Shown: piece after piece, positions 46,370-56,577 of the stretch
How positions within the stretch are numbered: the first letter of the stretch is position 1
Layout of the letters: each line of letters opens with the position of its first letter
Assembly: GCA_001600415.1 (NCBI GenBank)
Contig: BCJX01000001.1
Coordinates: 2,080,040-2,144,039, forward strand
Length of the DNA stretch: 64,000 nt
DNA from: Pascua guehoae
Lineage: Eukaryota > Basidiomycota > Tremellomycetes > Trichosporonales > Trichosporonaceae
Reading direction: 5' to 3'
Notes under the pieces: generated by a model
The model's database searches: none
The model's input: only the letters and a program-made list of their open reading frames with translations
What the model was told of the DNA's origin: nothing
Position numbers and translations under genes: made by a program

Positions 46370-47797
46370 ATGCCCGTTCACTACATCACCGACCGCAATC
46401 GGGGCTACATCGAGAGAGAGCGGGAGGACGGCCAGACACCCCTGACTATCCTCACTCCTCGACGCCACGGCCTCGAAGAACGTCTCCGTCACGCCGTCTC
46501 GACGCTGAGCCCTGGCCGTCGCGATCCGGCATCTGTCCTGACCTCTAGATCACCATCCCATGCCGCCGACTCGAAAATCAACAGTCTGGGCAAGGAACCC
46601 TGGCCGACTCCATCGAGCCAGATCGGTGCGATGAGTCCGAATAGCGAAGTCAACAGGACTGCCAACGCAAGCCGCGCGAGGCGGAGGGGCACAACACAGG
46701 AGGACGCGGCCCACTCAACCGAACCCATCCAAACGTTCCATACAAGTCGCACGTTTTGGACACGCCTGGCGACCATGACGACTTCGAACCAGACCACCAT
46801 GTCGAGCCGCCACCAGCTCCAAGAGCAGAGTCACGGTCGCTCGCCCCTCGTATCGCCGCACCAAGTCCACAATTCCCCAGTGCCAACAGCCAGTATGCAA
46901 AGGTCTCCCGCACCGTCAACTGGGGCATTACGCTACCTTCAACCCGGAACGCCGTCTACATCCACACCTTCCCCAAAGTTCACCCTCGGGTCGTCACCGT
47001 CATGGCGTTCTCCACCGCCTTCGTCGGCCTCTCCCTCCAACCATCATACCCTGTCCTCAGCAAGGAGCTCGATCAAACCTGAGCGGTTGTGTCTGGGCTC
47101 ATCCTCGCCGCTTCTCCGCGATGAGGAATACTCTTTGTTGCCATCGCCCCCATCTCGCGGCCCGAAACACTCGCCGTCACCGTCTCGTCTTTCCTACCAA
47201 CGTTCACGTCCACTGTCACCACCCTCTTCTAGTGACCCGAGCCCCTCACAGCCCGCCCTTCCCCGCCTGCTCATTCCCGGCTCGTCCATCCCCGAGTCGC
47301 CTCTTTCCAGCCCACTCACCCCTGGAGCTCTCGACTCGGAACCTGAAACTTCCACAACCTTTTGGACCTCGAAAACACCATCCAACTTCTGGTTCACTTC
47401 TCGGACGAACCGTTCCGCCAGTGCTACTGGGCCGTCGCCGTCGCCTTCTCCAATCCCAGCGGCCCCCGCTGCGCCTTCCTCGCACCCGCTCCACTCTTCC
47501 TCTTCCGCAACTCACGATACCACCTGGATCACCACACTCTCCGAGGGGTACGACATTCTCGCCGCACGCAACGACGCACTCGCGGCTGAACTCGGTAAAG
47601 TTTCAGCCGAGCTCACTACGCTCCGCGCCACAGTCAACGCCCTCCGGCCCCCACGCGACGTTATTAAATCGGCACTCGCGCTCCTCGTACGCCTCTTTGT
47701 CGTCCTCGTCGGTGGTCGTGCAGTCGTGCTCCGCCTCATCTTCATTCGCCATCAACGTGCAACCGACACACACGAGGCTGATGCCGAGGCGCACTGA
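46370..47797 (+). CDS. Ser/Pro-rich disordered protein with C-terminal coiled coil and membrane segment, function unknown
   Basis: A single uninterrupted frame of 475 codons, unusual here because almost every other gene is split. The first about 380 residues are Ser/Pro/Thr/Arg-rich with many SP and TP sites (for example LSSPLTPGALDSEP), so probably disordered and heavily phosphorylated. Near the C-terminus an amphipathic coiled coil (YDILAARNDALAAELGKVSA) is followed by a hydrophobic stretch (SALALLVRLFVVLVGG) and a short basic then acidic tail. This arrangement resembles a tail-anchored membrane protein facing the cytosol. No family recognised. A pyrimidine-rich promoter precedes the start. 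Confidence 0.7.
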   Translation: MPVHYITDRNRGYIEREREDGQTPLTILTPRRHGLEERLRHAVSTLSPGRRDPASVLTSRSPSHAADSKINSLGKEPWPTPSSQIGAMSPNSEVNRTANASRARRRGTTQEDAAHSTEPIQTFHTSRTFWTRLATMTTSNQTTMSSRHQLQEQSHGRSPLVSPHQVHNSPVPTASMQRSPAPSTGALRYLQPGTPSTSTPSPKFTLGSSPSWRSPPPSSASPSNHHTLSSARSSIKPERLCLGSSSPLLRDEEYSLLPSPPSRGPKHSPSPSRLSYQRSRPLSPPSSSDPSPSQPALPRLLIPGSSIPESPLSSPLTPGALDSEPETSTTFWTSKTPSNFWFTSRTNRSASATGPSPSPSPIPAAPAAPSSHPLHSSSSATHDTTWITTLSEGYDILAARNDALAAELGKVSAELTTLRATVNALRPPRDVIKSALALLVRLFVVLVGGRAVVLRLIFIRHQRATDTHEADAEAH

Positions 47798-48151
47798 TAG
47801 GAGGACTTGAACTCCGTCTCCGTTTTCCTTGTTTGGTTCCTGTCCCCGCTCAACAACCCTGTATTCTCGTCGGTGCATGTATCACTCCGAATACCTGTCA
47901 GACATGTCCGAATTCTCAGCCGTGTGTCCATGTATGCACGAGTCCAAGTCGTGCGTCCTTGCTTGCAGTGCATGCCGCATGGCATGGCCTGAGACCAGTC
48001 GATTCTCCAATACATGAGCCGGTCTCGCCTACATTCCGAACGCCACGCTCGGCCGAACCTGGATATCCGGCAGCCACCAGACGTCATCGCCCACAGACCT
48101 CTGAAGTATAAGAACAGCTGCACTGGCTAACCTCTCTTACCACCATTGACC
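47798..48151. other. Intergenic region
   Basis: About 350 bp between two plus-strand genes; no gene seen. Confidence 0.5.
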
Positions 48152-50130
48152 ATGCTCCCGCCGCGCGTCGACAAGCTCGAATTCCTCGTCCTTGTGGATA
48201 ACAGTACGTCTAATCTATGTTCACTGCGGCAACGGCCGAAACATGCTAGTCGACGCACCACCCATTCGCCGGCAGCACCTCTGGGTAACGGCTGGTTGCA
48301 ATGGGCGTCCCACCCAAATTGGATCAAGGGGCAATGACCCAGACCCCGACGCGACTTGCACAACCCTCCACACACCTCTTACCACCTAACGCCAGACATT
48401 GAGCGCCTCGCTCGCCTCCCTCCTGGGTTCACGCACGAGACGGCGCAGCACATTGCGTCGGGACACTGCCCGAAGGACGAGCTCACGGGCCTCCCACTCA
48501 CGCGCTTCCAGGACTTTTGCTGTGGCGCTCATGGGCTGAGTATCTTGATTGTGAGTGGGACGTGGTGTGGGCCGCAGGGTCGATGAGGTGTGTATGTCTA
48601 CTGCCCGTCTGGGTCTCTGTCATATACGCGTCTGGGAGGTTCGCGCCTGGGAGGTTCGCGTTCGGCGAGTTCGCCTCAGTACATATGTGGTACTGGCACG
48701 CACGACTTTGGGCTCGGTACAACTCTGAATCGGCTCACTACAGTCCAACCGCTGTCCCCCACTTGAAGCCCGCCCCCCAGATCATTCTCTCACACCTGAC
48801 ACTAGACCACGACCATTGGCGACCGCCAGTTCCGCGTCCTCTTCGACGCCGGACCCGAGCACCTCAGCATTGACCGCAATGTCGCTTCCATGGGCGCGCG
48901 GCTGGATAACCTCGACGCGCTGGTGTTGAGCCACTGGCACCTCGATCGTGAGTTGTGATGGTGCTTGGGGTGCATGGTCTTTGCTGCGATATTCTCTGTC
49001 CTGTGTCACTGTTCCCCGCGGGCTTCTGTCTCAAGTCATCTCTGGCCACTACTGTCTATGTGCGCGCTCCCGTACATGTGCCCGGGAGGCTGCTCACTAC
49101 CTCTGGTTTCTAGAACCCAGGCGTTGACCTTGCCTCGTCCTGAGGTTTACGGTATCTTTTGGTTCTGGAGGGTGTGTCTCTACCGGGTCTCTTTAGCCGT
49201 CCGGCCTTGACACAAGCACTGTCCAGCATCGGTCTCGGGGGTCTCCTAGTCCGCACAAAGCCGGTTCTGATGGCACGACATCCCATTTTCGCTCTCCCAT
49301 AGCCTCACCTCCCCTCCCACCTCCTGCTGGCCTCACTCTCCCGCCCGCCCAAGCTTACCCTAGACTCTGGCGGCATCCTGTGCGCCCTCGAACTCCGCGA
49401 GGCCCAACTCTCGACGCGCGGCGTCTCCGCGCCCCCGCTCACAGTGGACGTGCATCCCGACCGCCCGATCCGGCGTGGACTCGCCCCCGGCCCCAAGTTT
49501 GTAACCATTACAAACTGGCCGCCCGACCCTTCGTTTGCGGAAATCGCCGCTCGGGGAGGCCGCGTCGACACGCGAGACGAGGCACACACCATCCTCGCGC
49601 CCGACGGGGCCGCGACGGGCGTGAGCGTCTCGGGGGAGATTCCGCGCGTGCACCCGTTCGAGCGCGGCCTCCGGGGCGCCGTGACGTGGATGGCCGGGGG
49701 CAACGACGACGGCACGGAGGGAGGGTGGTGCACGGACGAGCAGATCCGCGACGAGCGATACCTCGCCATCGACGTAAAGGGCAAGGGCCTGGTGCTGTTC
49801 AGCGCCTGCTCGCACGCCGGAATCTGCAACGTCGTCACGGACGCGGTCAGGCGCTTCGCCCGCCCCGTCCACATGGTCGTCGGCGGCCTCCACCTCGTCC
49901 CCGTCGGGACCCAGCCGGTCGACGAGACTGTCGCCTTCCTCGCGCGGGGCGTGGAGCCTCGCCCAGACTGGGTCGTGCCCCTCCACTGCACGGGGTTTAC
50001 GCCGCGCGCAAAGCTCATCGAGGCGTTTGGGGACAAGTGCGTCTGTGTGGGCACGGGCGTCAAGGTGGTCGTCGACGGGGACGAGGGCGGGGATGCCGCG
50101 CTCGATGAGGTCGACGTCAAGATTTTGTAA
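48152..50130 (+). CDS. Metallo-beta-lactamase-fold hydrolase
   Basis: Four exons, 48152-48203, 48396-48550, 48806-48947 and 49364-50130, give 371 residues. The N-terminus reads LVLVDNNIERLARLPPGFTHE; the metal motif SHWHLDHSGG (an HxHxDH signature with Trp in the second place) is completed only by joining across the third intron. FSACSHAGICN and VVGGLHLV provide later metal-ligand histidines, and VPLHCTGF is the final His motif. This pattern is typical of the MBL-fold group related to 7,8-dihydropterin-6-yl-methyl-4-(beta-D-ribofuranosyl)aminobenzene 5'-phosphate synthase-like proteins, which in fungi have no settled substrate. The introns are 192, 255 and 416 nt, much longer than those of other genes here. 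A hydrolase of unknown substrate, probably cytosolic. Confidence 0.88.
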
Positions 50131-50690
50131 TGGGGTCATCATGGGGGGCTCAGCAGCCGGGGTCGTAGCAAAGACAGGGGAATATGTGCATCTGGATACA
50201 CTCATGGACGTGATATCGCATTCGCTCCATCGTTTGTGGTGCGAGTGTCTGGTTTGGCGATGGGATTTCAGAGAACGTACAGAAGAGGAGGGTGTAGATG
50301 TTCCCCTCGGTCATGATCCAAATACAGTGGCCATGTCGATACAGACCCTCAGTCAATAGGCCAACAAAGTGTTTCGAGTCTGGGGGCGAGCGAGCTCTGC
50401 AGCCGACGGTTGGTGCCACGGTGGGTGCTCCCAGCCCACGGGTGAATAGAGCAGTCGGGGCAGCCTACGCGACAATCCGGAGAGGTTACGGCTCCCCAAG
50501 CCTCGATCCAGAAGGCAACGACCACTGGCTCGTCGGTGACCACTCTGGCGACGGTGACCACTCTGCCGACGGCGATCACTTGCCCTCGCTGCAAGTATCA
50601 TATCAAGCAACATCTGCATACGTCGTACACTGACACGGTTATCCACCCGACCTGCACATGAAATCTCAGATACTCTCTCCCCCACCACGC
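50131..50690. other. Convergent intergenic region
   Basis: About 560 bp between convergent stop codons. A short repeat of the kind GGTGACCACTC-GGCGA stands near 50536-50580. No gene seen. Confidence 0.5.
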
Positions 50691-51946
50691 CTAGCTGTCA
50701 TTGACGAGGACGTAGCGGAAGCGCGCCTTGCCCTCGTGCATATCCTGCACGGCGCGCGTGGCCTCTGCCATGGGCCTCGTCTCGATCCAGGTGCGCACGC
50801 CGTGCTGTGCTGCAAACTCGAGGCATTCCTTGAGCTCGTCGGGGGACCCGATGAGGCTGCCGGTGATGGAGCGGCCTGGGTGTGAGCTACGGGGGGCACG
50901 GGGACACAAAGTGTGCGCGGGAGAGCACAGCAAGGAACGTACCATAGAGCGATCCGCCGACGGGGGGCATGCCTGAATTGGGCGCGCCGACGACAATCAT
51001 ATTCCCAAACGGCTTGAGGAGGGGCATGTAGAGGCGCGCGAGGGGCATGTCGTCCTGGAAGCTCGTGCATAGGATGATATCAAACGACCCGCCATGCTCG
51101 ACGAGGACCCTTTTGGGGTCGTGGGTGTTGACAAAGCCAATGGCGCCGAGTTTTGCCGCGTCCTCGCGCTTCCGGTCCGAGTGCGAGATGGCGTACGTGT
51201 CCGCGCCGAGCTTGGCTGCAAACTGGACAGCGAGGTGGCCCAGCCCCCCGATCCCGATGACGCCGACCTTCTTCCCCGGCCCGGCCCCATAGCGTTTCAG
51301 CGGCGCATACACCGTCACCCCCCCGCAGAGCATGGGCGCGGCGACCTCGGCGGCGAGCGCGTCGGGGATCCGCACCGCAAAGTGGCCCCGGCCTTGGTAA
51401 TAGTCGGCATACCCGCCCTGCGTGTAGGGCTGCACCGCATCCCGCGTCTTGCCCTGGTACGTGCCCACCATGCCGCGCTGGCAGTAGTTTTCCATGCCCC
51501 CCGCGCAGTTGCCGCACCGCCGGCACGAGTCGCACTGCGCGCCAAAGCCAACCCGGTCGCCCACCTTGTGCGCCTGGCGCGTCCCCGCGCGCACGACGCG
51601 CCCTACAATCTCGTGCCCCACAATCGCGGGAAACTGCTGTCGGTCGCTCCACCCGCATGTGATCGTGTGCAGGTCCGACTGGGGTTAGCAAAAACCTCCC
51701 CTGCCTTTCGAGCCGCGCACAGTACGCCAGACACAGAGGCTACCGCCCCACGCGACACGGAAGCGCTCCAATATCGCCACGCCCCAGACCCCAACTCACA
51801 CCACAGATCCCACAGCACTCAATCTTGATCACGACATCGTCCTCGGTGAACGCGCGCGGCGTGTACGACCACTCGCGCAGGTCAAACTTGGCCTCGTCCT
51901 GCTTGGACAGCGCCGCCTGGCCGGTGAACTGGGCCGGAGTCGACAT
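50691..51946 (-). CDS. Zinc-dependent alcohol dehydrogenase (NADP-type, Adh6/CAD-like)
   Basis: Three exons, 51800-51946, 50943-51678 and 50691-50875, encode 355 residues. KIECCGICG is joined across the first intron to SDLHTITCGW, giving the catalytic zinc Cys; GHEIVGRVV supplies the next ligand. The structural zinc loop is complete: GAQCDSCRRCGNCAGGMENYC. The cofactor site reads GVIGIGGLGHLAVQFAAKLG, with SHSDRKREDA after the second strand; Ser rather than Asp at the strand end fits NADPH use. This is the medium-chain dehydrogenase/reductase class of yeast Adh6/Adh7 and plant cinnamyl-alcohol dehydrogenases, which reduce many aldehydes to alcohols in the cytosol. Exact substrate unknown. Its 3' end faces the MBL-fold gene. 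Confidence 0.93.
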
Positions 51947-52454
51947 TGCGCGGCGGGTTCGTTAGGTGGAGGGCGAAGAGGTTGGAGATGGTGCGGGATG
52001 TCGGGAGCTGCCTTGCAGAGAACTAGAGCACGTAGAATGTGCTCTGTCGTGTGGTAGGATGTTCAGTGTGCCCTGTTTGGACTTGAGGCGTGGTTGAAAG
52101 AAGACTTTGGTAGATGTTGTCCAACTTGATGCATCTTGGTGCATCTTGGCAAGATGTCACTCCGGTTATCGAATCCCGGGACGCGTCGGATTTCGGTGCA
52201 CCACTGCCCGCCACCAAGCTGGGCTTCGGCTTGCGCCGACGATAATGGCTCGCCGCTAGCCTGGCTTCGCGGCGTCCATCGCGCATCCACGCAGTGGACA
52301 TGCAAGTGCAACACATCAAGGACGCCCTGAGGAGCGACGAGGCAGCAGCACTGCACACTTCTAGCATCTTACGTATATTCAACTGCTGTTCCACATGCTT
52401 GATTCTACACACTTCAGATACGCTCCTGCACCCCTTCTCTCTGGAGCACAGCCC
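51947..52454. other. Intergenic region
   Basis: About 510 bp between two minus-strand genes; no gene seen. It must hold the alcohol dehydrogenase promoter. Confidence 0.5.
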
Positions 52455-53957
52455 CTACTCCGCTTCGATAGTGACCTTTACGGCGCGGTGGTCGCTCCAC
52501 CTGCCCTCAAACCCGTCGGCGTCGCCCTCCTCGACCCAGTTGTCGAGGACGGCATACTGCGTAAACACCCAGTCGCCGCGTGCGCGCGGGTTTTTCGGCA
52601 CGGGGAAGGGCTTTTGCTTGCCGCCAGTGGTGGCCGCGAGCTCGTCCTCCTTGGGCGTGGTTGTCTCGTCGGCAGCGAGCATGATAAAGTCGATGCGTGT
52701 CGTCTCTACGCGCCCGGGGCCGTCAAAGCCCGTATACGTCACCTTTGGACCGTAGGGCCCCGTCTGACCCCCCGAATGCGGGCCACGCTCGCCGAGGTGG
52801 CGGTACGCGTCGAGGAACGTAAAGCTCGGCTTGCCGTGGGCGAGGGGACGGTACGATGTAATGTTCTTGTACCCGTCTTCGCTCGCGGGCGAGTCTGCGA
52901 GTCAGTTTCTGCCGCAAACTCAGACATGGCCGAGTGTGTGTTCCCAAGCCGGCGTCCCCAGACTGGGCACGTTGCACGTACTAAAGTCGCCAAAGAGAAT
53001 GACGGGCGCCTTGCGCTTGCTCGCAACCTTTGCGTCAATGTGGTCGACCCACTCGCGGATCGCCGCGCGGATCAGCAGACTGCTCTGCGCGCGCGCCTTG
53101 ACGCCCTGGTCGTCATAGTGCGTGTTGACGGCGTGTACGCTCCCGCCGTCACGGTCACGGAGGCTCAGGAGCGTCGCGATGCGTGTCAGGTTCTAGCGAG
53201 GTCAGGAATGGTTTAATCGGGGGGAGCGGCAGAGGCAGAGACTCACAGCGTCCCAGCCGACAGAGCCCGGGACGTCGGGGGTGGGCGAGAGCCACACCGT
53301 CTTCCACTTGATGAGCTCGAACCGGTTCCTGCTGTCAGCTTTGCGTGCACGCTGCTCACCGCCCCGTACTCTCCCTACCCTACGTACGTGTCATAGAAGA
53401 TTGGGCTGTACTCGCCCTTCCGCTTGCCGTCGTCACGTCCGACGCCCACAGCCGCCCATCGCTTGCCGAGCAGCTCGCCGAGGTCGAGCAGCTGCGAGTG
53501 GTACACTTCCTGCTGGGTAAGCTACACGGTGTCGATGCATTACCCACCTGGAAGCCGACAATGTCCAGCTGGCCGGTGGACAGAAGCGCGTCCACGAGCC
53601 GGCTGCGGCGCACCGCCCACGGCTGTTCGCGGTACGGGTTCTCGCCCGGGCGGCGGGGTTGGGCCTTTACGTGGCCCCGCGGCGGGATGGGGACGGGGCG
53701 GTGGCTCAGGCCGTCGTACCGGCTGCCGTCAGTGGTGCAGCATGCGGCCCGAGAACGGTGCGTCTGTGGACCACCGCAGTGGCGTGGATGCATGCACATG
53801 TAGGGCGATGGGCCCGCGGGCGTCGACTCTGCGGCACAACTCACACATTCACCGTCGCGACGTGGATGGGCTCGGGGCGTGCGGTTGTCTCGCGCATGGG
53901 TGAGAGTGTGAGGACTTGGGTGCCGCAGGTGCAGTCGTCGGTTGGACAGACGCGCAT
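52455..53957 (-). CDS. Endonuclease/exonuclease/phosphatase-fold protein
   Basis: Several exons from ATG 53957 (MRVCPTDDCTCG; the next Met, METTARPEP.., at about 53894 is an alternative) to TAG at 52455. The spliced product reads IHVATVNVRYDGLSH, EQPWAVRRSRLVDALL, GQLDIVGFQEV, GKRWAAVGVGRDDG, GEYSPIFYDTRFELIKWKTV, WLSPTPDVPGS, AVNTHYDDQG, PVILFGDFNSPASEDG and, at the end, RWSDHRAVKV. NVRYD, GFQE, NTHYDDQG, GDFN and SDHR are the metal and catalytic motifs of the exonuclease III/DNase I/inositol-phosphatase superfamily. GDFNSP is formed only after joining an intron that starts at about 52985. Fungal proteins of this subgroup are hydrolases, likely phosphodiesterases, without a fixed substrate. 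Confidence 0.88.
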
Positions 53958-54428
53958 GATGGAGAGACGGAATGGTGGTAGTGGACGGAAAGAGATTGTA
54001 AGAAGCAACGTGGGTCTAGTGCGCGTCACATGCCACAACATGGTGCCTCCCAACACCAACCTCGGATTCAGCCACTCGCCACCGTGACCTCCATTCTTGG
54101 TTCCGTCTCCACCATCAAGCATTAAGTGCAAGTCTTTCTCGGTCTCGACTCTACTTGACAGCAGCGGCTCCTACCCAGCTGCCGCCGTCACCGATCCCAC
54201 GTCTATGCATGTATCTCTTACGAAGCGTGTTAACAGCGAGTCCCAGGCTCATGCCCACCACACGGCGGTGCTGCGAGGCAGTGACGTTGCCATGCGGGGA
54301 CCCCACGATTTTCTAACGTGGCTTTCCCTGGATGTGCGCCAAAGTGTGCTTGCAACCCCTCCGCTTGCAACGCATTTGTTGCTCTGACAAGAAGACTCAT
54401 CCACTTTGCGTCCTCTCTATCCTTCATC
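53958..54428. promoter_or_regulatory. Divergent promoter between the phosphatase-fold gene and the arginine methyltransferase gene
   Basis: About 470 bp between two start codons on opposite strands; it must carry both promoters. No perfect TATA box or known site stands out. Confidence 0.5.
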
Positions 54429-56221
54429 ATGCCCTCTGACGCCAACACGATGGGCGCAAAGGAGGATGACAAGTGAGTCGACTCTTTTTCAAACAGGTGA
54501 CCCCCCGGCCGGCTCTCTCGAATATTGCGGCCGGCTTTCTTCGTGCTGCTCAAACCCGGGTTGTTGCCAGCTTTGGGTCGTTGTCACCGATCATTGTGGT
54601 CCTGCTCGATCAAACCTGACACGCGTGCAGAAAGGCCAAGCCGTCCAGCACAGACCAAAATGACGGCTACTACTTCAACTTTTACGGTGCGTCGTGCTTG
54701 CTTCTGGTGCTCCCCATGACGACTTGGTGTTTCTGACCATGTCCCAGCGTCGCTCCAAAATCAGTATGTCACCTAGCCGTTGTCGCCGCGCGCAGGCGTG
54801 GCGTCTGGTCCCAGACGTAAACCGCACACCCGCTTATACACCTCGTGCAGGGCCAACATGATTGGCGACGTGTCAAGGACTGGCACGTACCGCAAGGCGA
54901 TTCTCGGCAACGGCGCGGCGGCGATCCGTGACAAGGTTGTGCTGGACCTCGGTGCAGGTATGTTGTTCTTGGTGGCGAGCTTGTGATTCCCACATTTTAG
55001 TCACCGCTCATGTGCCTGTGTGACTAGAGTGGGACGCTTCCCACTGTGCACTACTGGTGGAACAAGCCGGAACTGACAGCCGTGACCAGGTTCCGGTATT
55101 CTGTCGTACATGTCTGTGCAGGCGGGCGCGAAGCAGGTCATTGCCCTTGAGGCGTCGTCGATGGCCGACAAGATCAAAATTGTGTGTATCCAGTTGCTGG
55201 CGGTGTGGGCTGCGACACCGACAAGAACCGTACTGACTTGCCAGCTGGTCGAGCAGGCAAACCGCGGGGAAGGAAACCCCCACCTCAAGGACCGTGTGCG
55301 GATTGTTCGTGGCATGGTCGAGGACAAGAAGGTGCAGGAGGATGTGCTCAAGAGCGGCAAGGTTGACACGATTGTGTCTGAGCCCATTGGAGTTATGCTT
55401 CTGCATGAGCGCATGGTGAGCTGTCCGGCTGGCCACGCTCGCCGCCTGTTGCTCACTTCGTAAGGTGGAATCATTCCTGCTTGCGCGAGACCTCTTCCTC
55501 AAGCCTGGAGGCAGCATCTTACCATCAGCCGGACACATTTACTTTTGCCCATTCTCGGATGAGGGCTTGTACAACGAGACGGAGCAGAAGGTGGGTTGGA
55601 GCGTTGGCAGTGTCGACTAACCCCCAGGCGCAGTTCTTCAACCAGACTCTCTTTGGTGAGCTCCTCGACAACCTTGCACTATAAGCTCACACACAGGCAC
55701 CGACTTTTCCGCACTGTACGAAGCCGCGCGCGACGAGGTCTTTGCGCAGCCGGTTGTTGGCATCTTCCCTCCCAACACGCTGATTGCCTCGCCCTGCTAC
55801 CCGCAAACATTCGACTTTTACACGTGTGCCATTGGCGACCTGCTCGACTTTACCGTCCCGATCAACTTTGTCGCCACGCGCACGGCCATTATGCACGGCC
55901 TGTCGTCGTGGTTTGACCTCGACTTTGAGCCCAACCCCCAACAGCGCACGCGCGAGGCCGACACGCCCGCCGACGTCGAGGCCGCGCAGGCATGGGACTA
56001 TTCCCCCGCCAGCGGCCAGTGGCCGTGGATGGCGACTGAGCCGCCTCTCAACCCCGGCCCGACCCCCGAGCCGCCCCGCAAGGGCCTCAAGGTCACTCTC
56101 TCCACGGGCCCGAATGGTGAGCTCAGCTGCAATCGTGTTTTCGAGACCGAGCTGACGCCCCAGCGCCGCGCACCCACTGGCAGTGAGTCTTGATCCGTAA
56201 TTCCCTCCTCACCCACTTCCG

Positions 56222-56262
<41 letters not shown>

Positions 56263-56577
56263 ACAGACAAGCACGCCTCCTGCTCCCCGAACCGCTGGCG
56301 GTCAACCGGTCGGAGCGCGTCGTCGGCACGATCCGGTTCAAGGTCAACGACTCGCGGTCATACGACCTGACGGTCGACATTGCCGTCGACCGGCCAGGCT
56401 TCCCTGCCGAGCCCAACCCGCTGCGCAGAGTCGCAAACTACAATCTCTCGCAGCAGACGTTCAAGTGGGTCTGGGCCCGAATATGATGTCTTTAGATGCC
56501 CACGTCTTGTTGAATGAAGCCTACTGACGCCCAGCTACTCGTACACGGGCGAGAATGTCCCCGGTGTGGTCGTATGA
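54429..56577 (+). CDS. Type I protein arginine methyltransferase, PRMT4/CARM1-like
   Basis: A gene of about ten exons from ATG 54429 (MPSDANTMGAKEDDK) to TGA at 56575-56577 (ending YTGENVPGVVV). The spliced core reads DGYYFNFYASLQNQANMIGD, RTGTYRKAILGN, VVLDLGAG joined to SGILSYMSVQAGA (SAM-binding motif I), VIALEAS, the double-E loop SEPIGVMLLHERMVESFLLARD, then FLKPGGSILPS and the beta-barrel region. RTGTYRKAIL and SEPxG..LLHERM match PRMT4/CARM1 best; these enzymes make asymmetric dimethylarginine on histone H3 and splicing or coactivator proteins. The metazoan N-terminal PH-like domain is absent. The intron at 56183 holds 41 C in a row, and the canonical CAG after it breaks the frame (see findings). 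Nuclear or cytosolic. Confidence 0.9.
56222..56262. repeat. C homopolymer (41 C) inside an intron
   Basis: Forty-one consecutive C directly before the acceptor of an intron of the arginine methyltransferase gene; it acts as the pyrimidine tract. The exact count is likely to be uncertain in the assembly. Confidence 0.9.
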
